Of a DNA stretch of 64,000 nt, positions 29,200 through 36,512 are shown piece by piece (the stretch's first letter is position 1; every line of letters begins with the position of its first letter). The translations under genes and the position numbers were made by a program. Where the stretch lies: the NCBI GenBank assembly GCA_903837525.1, contig CAILUU010000040.1, forward strand, positions 54,024 to 118,023, read 5' to 3'. Origin of the DNA: an uncultured Bacteroidota bacterium. GTDB taxonomy: Bacteria; Bacteroidota; Bacteroidia; Chitinophagales; Chitinophagaceae. Below the pieces are notes generated by a model. It was given only the letters and a program-made list of their open reading frames with translations, was not told where the DNA came from and searched no databases.

Positions 29200-30495
29200 A
29201 TGCAAATAGAAAATTTATATACTATTTATTTACAGCATCCATCTATACAAACCGATACAAGAAAAATAAAAAAAGATGATTTATTTTTTGCGTTGAAGGG
29301 AGAAAATTTTAATGGTAACCTATTTGCACAACAGGCTATTGAATTGGGTGTCGCCTATGCAATTGTAGATGAAGAAATAAGTTTTAATAGCCCTAAAATA
29401 ATTAAAGTAAATAATGTTTTGCAAACTTTACAAGCATTAGCCAAACATCATAGAGAGCAGTTTAATAATATGCCTAACGGCAGGCAAGTGCCTTTTATAG
29501 CCATTACAGGAAGCAATGGAAAAACAACTACAAAAGAATTAATTCATCAAGTACTATCAACCACTTACCAAACGTACACTACCGAAGGGAATTTGAATAA
29601 CCATATTGGTATTCCTTTAACTATTTTGAAGGTAAAAAAAGATGCACAAATTGTTGTAATTGAAATGGGTGCTAATCATCAAAAAGAAATTGAAAGCTAT
29701 TGTACATATACCCTACCTACACATGGCTTAATTACAAACTGTGGTAAAGCCCATTTAGAAGGCTTTGGGGGTTTACTTGGAATAAGAAAAGGTAAAGGGG
29801 AATTGTATGATTATTTAAGGGCAAATAAGGGTAAGGTGTTTTTGATGAACGATTACGATTATTTAATTGAAATGGCTAAAGGCATTGCAGCTACTTTTAC
29901 TTATGGTACAATAAATGCAGATGTTATAGGTACTATTTTAAAGGATGATACTTTTTTACAAGTTGCAATTTCAAAAGGAATTACCGAAACAATTAAAACG
30001 CAATTAGTAGGTGATTATAATTTACCCAATGTATTAGCAGCTGTTGCAATAGGTGTTTATTTTAAAGTAGATGAAGTTAAAATAAAAACTGCTTTAGAAA
30101 ATTATACTCCAAGCAATAGTAGAAGTCAATTAATAAAAAAAGCTAGCAATACTATTATTTTAGATGCGTATAATGCGAACCCTAGCAGCATGCAATTGGC
30201 TATTGAAAATTTTGCAAAAATTGAAGCAGATAAAAAAGTATTATTGTTAGGAGGAATGATGGAATTGGGTAATGAAAGTATAACTGAACACCAAGCCATT
30301 GTTGATTTATTAAATAACTATAACTGGTTAAATGTGGTTTTAGTAGGTGGGGATTTTAATAAAATAACTCATCCTTATGTTTATTTTGATAATGCTAGCC
30401 AAGCTAAGGAATGGTTGGTAAATAAAAAATTCTTTGACACCTATTTTTTAATAAAGGGCAGCCGTAGTATGCAAATGGAAAAAGTATTAGCGTAA
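29200..30495 (+). CDS. murF: UDP-N-acetylmuramoyl-tripeptide--D-alanyl-D-alanine ligase
   Basis: Adds D-Ala-D-Ala to the UDP-MurNAc tripeptide, the last cytoplasmic step of peptidoglycan precursor synthesis. The 431-residue Mur ligase shows the Walker-type ATP loop ITGSNGKTTTKELI (about 100-113), TEGNLNNHIGIPLT (about 127-140), EMGANHQKEI and the C-terminal DAYNANPSSM and LLGGMMELG segments. Just before the ATP loop, codons for MPNGRQVP coincide with a palindromic repeat. A TATTTTTG box at 29188-29195 ends only 4 bases before the ATG, which would give a leaderless mRNA if used. The gene follows gldJ, as in other Bacteroidota. Confidence 0.94.
   Translation: MQIENLYTIYLQHPSIQTDTRKIKKDDLFFALKGENFNGNLFAQQAIELGVAYAIVDEEISFNSPKIIKVNNVLQTLQALAKHHREQFNNMPNGRQVPFIAITGSNGKTTTKELIHQVLSTTYQTYTTEGNLNNHIGIPLTILKVKKDAQIVVIEMGANHQKEIESYCTYTLPTHGLITNCGKAHLEGFGGLLGIRKGKGELYDYLRANKGKVFLMNDYDYLIEMAKGIAATFTYGTINADVIGTILKDDTFLQVAISKGITETIKTQLVGDYNLPNVLAAVAIGVYFKVDEVKIKTALENYTPSNSRSQLIKKASNTIILDAYNANPSSMQLAIENFAKIEADKKVLLLGGMMELGNESITEHQAIVDLLNNYNWLNVVLVGGDFNKITHPYVYFDNASQAKEWLVNKKFFDTYFLIKGSRSMQMEKVLA
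29470..29488. repeat. Palindromic repeat inside the murF coding region
   Basis: TGCCT and AGGCA flank AACGGC within ATGCCTAACGGCAGGCAAG. The unit resembles the GGCAGG-type repeats at 13589 and 13755 and is read in frame as part of MPNGRQ in MurF, in a surface segment just ahead of the ATP-binding loop. Confidence 0.4.
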
Positions 30496-30518
30496 TATTT
30501 ACCAATCCTTTTTTACCC

Positions 30519-30526
30519 TACATTTG
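30519..30526 (+). promoter_or_regulatory. -7 element of the tRNA-Ser promoter
   Basis: TACATTTG matches the TAnnTTTG consensus exactly and sits 13 bases upstream of the mature tRNA 5' end, an expected distance for a tRNA gene. No clear TTG was found at the -33 position. Confidence 0.55.
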
Positions 30527-30539
30527 CAGTCCAAATTAC

Positions 30540-30624
30540 AGAGAGGTGTCCGAGTGGTTGAAGGAGCACGCCTGGAAAGTGTGTATACTGAAAGGTATCG
30601 AGGGTTCGAATCCCTTCCTCTCTG
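30540..30624 (+). tRNA. tRNA-Ser (GGA)
   Basis: The 7-bp acceptor stem AGAGAGG (30540-30546) pairs with CCTCTCT (30617-30623), with discriminator G at 30624. The anticodon loop CTGGAAA carries GGA at 30574-30576, reading UCU and UCC. A long variable arm, as in class II tRNAs, and the T-loop TTCGAAT are present. CCA is not encoded. The convergent tatD-like gene stops only 4 bases downstream. Confidence 0.96.
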
Positions 30625-30628
30625 CATA

Positions 30629-31396
30629 TTAAATTCCAAAAATTTGTACTCCATTTTTAGTTGTTAGCTCAGCTACTTCCTCTACCGAAATATTTTTTAT
30701 TTCTGCCACTTTTTCAATTATATATTTTAGATAACTAGGTTCATTTTGTTTACCTCTAAAAGGTACTGGTGTTAAATAGGGAGAGTCGGTTTCTAACACT
30801 ACATGTTTTAAATCTATTTTTTGCAACACTTCTGCTAAGCCTGCATTTTTATAGGTTACTACACCCCCAATGCCTAGATAAAAACCTGCTTTAATAATTT
30901 CTTTTGCACTTTCGTAACTGCCACTAAAACAATGAAAAATACCTCGTACATTTTGCTTGCTATATTCTTTTACTACATTAATAGTTTCTTGCATAGCATT
31001 ACGGGTGTGTATTACAATTGGAATATTTTTTTTTATGGCTAACTCAATTTGCGTTTTAAAACTTTCTGTTTGCTCACTAACAAATGTTTTATCCCAATAA
31101 AAATCAAGCCCGATTTCTCCAACTGCTACAAAATTTCTTTTAGAAAACCATTCTTCAACTTGTTGCAGTTCATCTTTATAATTTGTATTTACACTACATG
31201 GGTGTAAGCCCATCATAGCAATACATTTTTGAGGATGTTTTGCTTCCAAATGTAGCATTGCTGCATGTGTTGAGCTATCGATAGCAGGTAGATAAAATTT
31301 TGTAACCCCTTTTACTTCGGCCCTTTTAATAACTGCATCAATATCATTACTAAATTGGTCTAAATATAAATGGCAATGTGTATCTATACTATTCAT
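30629..31396 (-). CDS. TatD family metal-dependent hydrolase
   Basis: A 255-residue TIM-barrel metallohydrolase; family members are 3'-5' exonucleases or deoxyribonucleases acting on DNA or RNA ends. Metal ligands are visible in SIDTHCHLYLDQF, GEIGLDFYWD, IVIHTRNAM, GIFHCFSG and LETDSPYLTPVPFRGK. The frame is open to a TTG at 31405, but the ATG at 31396 fits the family start (MNSIDTHCHLY) and is chosen. It ends almost against the tRNA-Ser gene on the other strand. Confidence 0.92.
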   Translation of the reverse strand: MNSIDTHCHLYLDQFSNDIDAVIKRAEVKGVTKFYLPAIDSSTHAAMLHLEAKHPQKCIAMMGLHPCSVNTNYKDELQQVEEWFSKRNFVAVGEIGLDFYWDKTFVSEQTESFKTQIELAIKKNIPIVIHTRNAMQETINVVKEYSKQNVRGIFHCFSGSYESAKEIIKAGFYLGIGGVVTYKNAGLAEVLQKIDLKHVVLETDSPYLTPVPFRGKQNEPSYLKYIIEKVAEIKNISVEEVAELTTKNGVQIFGI

Positions 31397-31542
31397 AATT
31401 AACAAAATTCATAAAAAAAATTAACACCTATTTAAACTATTTTTTAACCGGCAGTCTACAGGTTATATTTATTTGCCTTTAATCAAGCAATTTTATAGAT
31501 AAATGCAGCTGGATATCCAATTACTTTATAAATAAAAAATAC

Positions 31543-31572
31543 TTGTTTTTTATAAAAATCGCATTATCTTAG
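31543..31572 (+). promoter_or_regulatory. Candidate promoter of a small transcript
   Basis: TTG at 31543-31545 and TATCTTAG at 31565-31572 (one mismatch to TAnnTTTG) are separated by 19 bases, good spacing for the Bacteroidota primary sigma factor. It points toward a terminator hairpin at 31603-31634 with no ORF between. Confidence 0.4.
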
Positions 31573-31577
31573 CAAAG

Positions 31578-31634
31578 TTTTCATAGGGTACGGATTAAAA
31601 ACGGGCCAGAGTTTCTACTCAGGCCCTATTTTTT
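31578..31634 (+). ncRNA. Candidate small RNA ending in a strong terminator
   Basis: Within the 317-base gap between the TatD and DUF423 genes, a promoter-like pair predicts a start near 31578. A hairpin follows, with GGGCC and GAGT (31603-31612) pairing with ACTC and GGCCC (31617-31626) around TTCT, and then TATTTTTT. The transcript would be about 57 nt, and the terminator would take up its 3' half. The alternative is that the hairpin is only a terminator for the minus-strand DUF423 gene, because that strand also has a T run (GTTTTTAA). The rest of the gap shows nothing recognisable. Confidence 0.35.
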
Positions 31635-31722
31635 AGATGATATTTGCTTTCACTTTTTTACTCTTCAATTTCAGCTAGACATTTTTATTGTTAAGTTATC
31701 AATAGTTTGAACTAGTAAATGC

Positions 31723-32112
31723 TTAATGCTTATTTTTAAAAATCCCAAAAAACATAAACATCCAACCCAAAATAAAAAAAACTCCTCCTATAGGTGTAAT
31801 TGCACCTAGCCAATTTATTCCCCAATTAAATTGTTTTGAAAAACATAATAAATATAAGGAGCTACTAAAAAAAAGTATCCCAACTAAAAATAAATTGGAT
31901 GCTAACTGTATCCATTTTTTATTAAAATCTTTATACAATATACCTGCTCCTAATAGTGCAAAAGCATGATAAAATTGATACTTTACACCAGTTTCAAAAA
32001 TGACGATAGTATCATTTGATAAAATATTTTTTAACCCATGTGCTGCAAATGCTCCAAACCCAACAGCTAAAGCTGCAAATACACATGCAAGTTGTAAACT
32101 AGTTTTATTCAT
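31723..32112 (-). CDS. DUF423 membrane protein (YgdD-like)
   Basis: A 129-residue inner-membrane protein with four predicted helices. The family motif FAALAVGFGAFAAHGLK lies at the N-terminus (about 12-28), with ETGVKYQFYHAFALLGAGI (about 41-59) and GAITPIGGVFFILGWM (about 103-118). Length is normal for DUF423. Function is unknown across the family. It is downstream of secA on the same strand but separated by the secA terminator. Confidence 0.88.
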   Translation of the reverse strand: MNKTSLQLACVFAALAVGFGAFAAHGLKNILSNDTIVIFETGVKYQFYHAFALLGAGILYKDFNKKWIQLASNLFLVGILFFSSSLYLLCFSKQFNWGINWLGAITPIGGVFFILGWMFMFFGIFKNKH

Positions 32113-32199
32113 TTATGAGAGTATTGTTTAATTATTATTTTATACCTAAAAATTAAAGTTAGTAAAGTATTAAAAGAAAAATATTTTTTACTGTAAACT

Positions 32200-32227
32200 A
32201 AAAAAAAGCCACTCAAAAAAAGTGACT
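32200..32227 (-). terminator. Rho-independent terminator of secA
   Basis: On the minus strand AGTCACT pairs with AGTGGCT (7 bp, one U-G pair) around a 7-nt loop, followed by eight T. It starts 24 bases after the secA stop. Confidence 0.88.
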
Positions 32228-32250
32228 TACAAATTATCGTTCAAAAAAAA

Positions 32251-35200
32251 TTATGCTTCTTTACCGTGGCACTGCTTGTATTTTTTACCGCTTCCGCAAG
32301 GGCAAGGTTCGTTACGGCCAGGCATTTTTTCTACCGTTACAGGCATTTGTTTTATGCTTTCGCTTGGGTCATAATAATCTTTTTCGTTGGCCGCATAATC
32401 TTCACCAGCAGCAGCAATAGCAGCTTTATTAGCAGCCATTTTACTCATGTCTGTTTTTTTCTCTTTTCCTTCTTTTATTTGCCCAGCATTTGTTTGCTCT
32501 AAAGGTATTTGTGCATGGCATAAAAAACTTACCACATCTTTATTTACCTGATCATCCATTTGCTTAAAGGCATTAAAGGCTTCTATTTTATAAATCACCA
32601 ATGGGTCTTTTTGTTCGTAACTAGCGGTTTGTACGCTATGGCGTAAATCGTCCATTCCTCTTAAATGCTCTTTCCAAGCGTCATCAATTAAGGCTAGGGT
32701 AATGCTACGTTCTAATGCGTTATTTAATTCGTTTCCGTTTGTAGTTAAATATTTATCTAAGTTAGTAAGGGCTTGTATACTTTTTTTACCATCGGTAAAG
32801 GGTACGGCTACATTTTCAATATGGTTACCTTGTTCTTTACGAATATTACTAATTACTTGCATGGTTTGCTTTGCAATACCCTCTCCTTTTTTACGATATT
32901 GTATTACCCCTTCATTATACAATCGCTCTGTTAAGGCAACTACATCATCTTTATCTAACTCGGTAGCAGTAATGGTAGTATCAATTCCAAAATGTAAAAT
33001 ACAGGCTAGTTTAAATCCTTCGTGGTCGTTACCCTCTTTAAATGAAAGCACTAAACCTTCGGCTACGGAGTAAAATGCATTATCTAAATCTAACGCTAAA
33101 CGTTCGCCAAACAAGGCATGGTTACGTTTACCATAAACAACATTGCGTTGCTTGTTCATTACATCATCATACTCTAACAAACGCTTACGAATACCAAAGT
33201 TATTTTCTTCTACTTTCTTTTGAGCTCGTTCAATACTTTTGCTAATCATACTATGTTGTATAACTTCTCCTTCTTTATATCCCATTCTATCCATTAAACC
33301 TGCTATACGTTCGCTACCAAACATACGCATTAAATCATCTTCTAAACTTACAAAAAAACTAGATGTTCCGGGGTCTCCTTGTCTTCCTGCTCTACCTCTT
33401 AACTGTCTATCTACCCTTCTACTTTCATGTCGTTCTGTACCAATAATTGCTAAGCCCCCAGCATCTTTTACATTAGGGCCTAATTTAATATCGGTACCTC
33501 TACCAGCCATATTGGTTGCAATAGTTACTGCACCAGCTAGACCTGCTTCGGCCACTACTTGGGCTTCTCTTGCATGCTGTTTTGCGTTTAATACATTATG
33601 TGGAATATTTTTTTGCTTTAACATTCTGCTCAGCAATTCACTAATTTCTACCGATGTTGTACCTACAAGCGTAGGCCTACCGGCTATGCGTAAACGCTCC
33701 ACTTCATCAATTACTGCTTTATATTTTTCTCGTTTGGTTTTATATACCAAATCTTGTTCATCTTTTCTGGTAACAGGTATATTGGTAGGTATATTAACTA
33801 CATCTAACTTATAAATACTCCAAAACTCTGCTGCTTCTGTTTCAGCAGTACCCGTCATACCACAAAGTTTGTGGTACATTCTAAAAAAGTTTTGTAGCGT
33901 TACCGTTGCATAGGTTTGTGTGGTAGCTTCAATTTTTACATTTTCTTTTGCTTCTAAAGCTTGGTGTAACCCATCGGAATATCTACGGCCTTCCATAATA
34001 CGACCAGTTTGCTCATCTACAATTTTTACTTGCTCTTCTATAATTACATACTCTGTATCTTTTTCAAATAAGGTATATGCTTTTAATAATTGTTGTAGGG
34101 TATGTATTCTATCTGCTTTTACTGAATATTCATTTAACAAATTTTCTTTTCGATGTAATTTTTCATCAGTTGTTAAATCTGTTTTTTCTATATCGGCTAA
34201 TTTAGTAGCAATATCAGGTAACACAAAAAATTCTGGGTCTTCGCCACTACGTGTTATAAGGGAAATACCTTTATCCGTTAAATCTACTTGATTATTTTTT
34301 TCATCAATATTAAAATACAATTCAGCATCAACCTTTGGCATTTCTTTTTGCTGATCGGCCAAATAATAATTTTCGCTTTTTTGTAATTTTACTCGTATGC
34401 CTGGCTCACTTAAAAATTTAATTAAAGCTCCATTTTTAGGTAGGCCTCTATGAGCTCTCATTAGTGCCAAACCGCCATCTTTTGGATCATCGTTACCCTC
34501 AGCAATTTTCTTTTTTGCTTCTATTAAAAATTGATTAACGGCATTACGTTGTACTTCAATTAATTTTTCGATACGTGGCTTCAACTCAAAAAATTGTTGA
34601 ATATTATCTGTTTTACCAATTGGCCCACTAATAATCAGGGGTGTTCTTGCATCATCAATTAATACACTATCCACCTCATCTACCATAGCAAAGTGGGGCT
34701 TGCGTTGCACCATTTCATCGGGGCTATGCACCATATTATCTCTTAAATAATCAAAACCAAATTCGTTGTTGGTACCATACGTTATATCGGCGTTATAAGC
34801 TGCTCTTCTTGCATCGCCATTTGGTTCATGCTTGTCTATACAATCTACAGTGATACCAAGCCACTCAAAAATAGGACCATTCCACTCACTATCTCTACGT
34901 GCTAAATAATCGTTTACCGTTACAATATGAACACCTTGGCCAGCTAAGGCATTTAAATATGCAGGTAAGGTACTTACCAATGTTTTACCCTCACCCGTTG
35001 CCATTTCGGCAATTTTACCACTATGTAACACTGCACCACCAATTAACTGTACATCGTAATGCACCATATTCCAAGTAACTTGCCCGCCAGCTGCAGTCCA
35101 TGTGTTTTTGTGTATGGCTTTGTCTCCATCAATGGTTACAGTATCTTTTTTTACAGCTAACGTTCTATCTAATTCGGTAGCGATACTTACTAATTTTTCG

Positions 35201-35577
35201 TTTTCTTTAAAGCGTCTACTAGCTTCTTTTACTGTTGCAAAAGCCTCTGGCAAAAGTTCATTTAAGCAATTTTCTATTTCGTTATCTTTTTCTTTCTTAA
35301 GCTCATCTATTTCTTTATAAATACCATCTCTTGCAGCAATATTTTCTAAGGGCAAGTCTTCTGCTTCTTGCTTTTTATCCTCAATTTGTTTATTTATTTG
35401 GGTAAGATGTGTGGTTATTCTTGCTTTAAATTCTTGCGTTTTATTTCGCAATTCATCATTATTAAGCGATTGGTACTCTGCAAAAAATTGATTTATTTTT
35501 TGTACTTCAGGAGCTATTTTTTTAACATCTTTTTCGCTTTTACTGCCGCCAAATAGTTTCGATATTATTCCTATCAT
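32251..35577 (-). CDS. secA: Preprotein translocase ATPase SecA
   Basis: Motor that pushes unfolded preproteins through SecYEG using ATP. At 1108 residues it is the long Bacteroidota form. Visible parts are Walker A EMATGEGKTLVSTLPAYL, TYGTNNEFGFDYLRDNM, Walker B MVDEVDSVLIDDARTPLIIS, the second helicase lobe with NMAGRGTDIKLG and ESRRVDRQLRGRAGRQGDPG, and the C-terminal zinc-binding tail CPCGSGKKYKQCH that contacts SecB and lipids. An N-terminal charged coiled-coil insertion (about 70-120) accounts for some of the extra length. The gene is monocistronic with its own terminator. Confidence 0.97.
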   Translation of the reverse strand: MIGIISKLFGGSKSEKDVKKIAPEVQKINQFFAEYQSLNNDELRNKTQEFKARITTHLTQINKQIEDKKQEAEDLPLENIAARDGIYKEIDELKKEKDNEIENCLNELLPEAFATVKEASRRFKENEKLVSIATELDRTLAVKKDTVTIDGDKAIHKNTWTAAGGQVTWNMVHYDVQLIGGAVLHSGKIAEMATGEGKTLVSTLPAYLNALAGQGVHIVTVNDYLARRDSEWNGPIFEWLGITVDCIDKHEPNGDARRAAYNADITYGTNNEFGFDYLRDNMVHSPDEMVQRKPHFAMVDEVDSVLIDDARTPLIISGPIGKTDNIQQFFELKPRIEKLIEVQRNAVNQFLIEAKKKIAEGNDDPKDGGLALMRAHRGLPKNGALIKFLSEPGIRVKLQKSENYYLADQQKEMPKVDAELYFNIDEKNNQVDLTDKGISLITRSGEDPEFFVLPDIATKLADIEKTDLTTDEKLHRKENLLNEYSVKADRIHTLQQLLKAYTLFEKDTEYVIIEEQVKIVDEQTGRIMEGRRYSDGLHQALEAKENVKIEATTQTYATVTLQNFFRMYHKLCGMTGTAETEAAEFWSIYKLDVVNIPTNIPVTRKDEQDLVYKTKREKYKAVIDEVERLRIAGRPTLVGTTSVEISELLSRMLKQKNIPHNVLNAKQHAREAQVVAEAGLAGAVTIATNMAGRGTDIKLGPNVKDAGGLAIIGTERHESRRVDRQLRGRAGRQGDPGTSSFFVSLEDDLMRMFGSERIAGLMDRMGYKEGEVIQHSMISKSIERAQKKVEENNFGIRKRLLEYDDVMNKQRNVVYGKRNHALFGERLALDLDNAFYSVAEGLVLSFKEGNDHEGFKLACILHFGIDTTITATELDKDDVVALTERLYNEGVIQYRKKGEGIAKQTMQVISNIRKEQGNHIENVAVPFTDGKKSIQALTNLDKYLTTNGNELNNALERSITLALIDDAWKEHLRGMDDLRHSVQTASYEQKDPLVIYKIEAFNAFKQMDDQVNKDVVSFLCHAQIPLEQTNAGQIKEGKEKKTDMSKMAANKAAIAAAGEDYAANEKDYYDPSESIKQMPVTVEKMPGRNEPCPCGSGKKYKQCHGKEA

Positions 35578-35960
35578 AAAAAATCAGTGTTACTGGGTAT
35601 TGTAAAATTTAGTTAAGTAATGATTACTGCATTGTCAAATATGGTGCTTAATTTAATAATAGCCAATTTGACAGCCCTTTTTAAGAGTTGGTAAAGGTAC
35701 AAATTAGTTTATAAGTATAAAACCAAAATGGGTTTGTGTATAGCGGTTTAGGCATTTAGGTTACAAGTTTCTATTTTTGTATGATTTTGGCTATTTGTTA
35801 ACTAACCTTTATAAATATCTTGTATAAATAAAAATGATTATTATGAATTCCCTGAAAGCCTAAGGGATAACCTTAGTTTTCAATAAGCCAAGCCAACTTA
35901 GTTTTGATGGCGAAAATTTATTAGTAGAATAGTAACAACATAAGCGTTGCATTTTATAAA

Positions 35961-36301
35961 ATGAGCAAGTCCTTTGCAAATTTTTTGGGTAAGCATCCCT
36001 TTATTTTTACTCCCGTAGATAAAAGCAGTATGAAAATAGTTTTACGTTTGATGAGTTTAAAGTAGCTTTTCCAGCAAGTCCATCAAAAAACAAACCATTA
36101 GAAATAAGTTTTTTTACGCCTACCACAGGACCAGATGATTATGTAGAAATAAATACGGTTGATAGCGATAGTGATTTTTCTATAACCAATACGGGCAATA
36201 ATGTAGTTATACCTATAGGAGAATTAAAAAGACAAAAGAAAATAGACGCTAATGTACCAATAGCGAAAACAGCAATAAGCACTAAAGACAAAATGTTATG
36301 A
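35961..36301 (+). pseudogene. Frameshifted remnant of a short gene
   Basis: Within the 935-base gap between secA and the barrel receptor gene, an ATG at 35961 opens 33 codons (MSKSFANFLGKHPFIFTPVD...). A second frame, open from 36023, continues for 92 codons with coding-like composition (NSFTFDEFKVAFPASPSKNK, then SFFTPTTGPDDYVEINT) to a TGA at 36299. One frameshift near 36020-36035 would join them into a protein of about 112 residues. I recognise no family. A hairpin follows at 36346. The flanking parts (35578-35960 and 36302-36473) show no further gene. Confidence 0.4.
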
Positions 36302-36345
36302 AAGCTCAGCAATCAAGTCTCTTTAGTAGGCACATCTAAAAAATG

Positions 36346-36372
36346 AAGCCATAAAATATAATTTAGGCTTTT
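36346..36372 (+). terminator. Weak terminator-like hairpin after the gene remnant
   Basis: AAGCC plus TAAA pairs with TTTA plus GGCTT across one bulge, followed by only a short T run. Its position 45 bases after the remnant stop supports a former transcription unit. Confidence 0.3.
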
Positions 36373-36473
36373 AAAACTATCCTAAAATACGGTTTTTAAA
36401 ATAAGTGATGTTACCTATTTTAAACTATTGTTTGCCACTCATCAAAAACTAATTTCAATATGTAATAATACTT

Positions 36474-36481
36474 TATTTTTG
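36474..36481 (+). promoter_or_regulatory. -7 element upstream of the barrel receptor gene
   Basis: TATTTTTG matches TAnnTTTG and lies 31 bases before the ATG at 36513. A TTTC about 18 bases upstream could serve as a poor -33 element. Confidence 0.4.
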
Positions 36482-36512
36482 CACTAAATTTTCCATATTT
36501 AATCTGGTTTTT

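Noticed and set aside
33239..33814. 191-codon plus-strand ORF within secA
   Set aside because: Opposite strand of highly conserved SecA helicase motifs; no start context and no recognisable domain.
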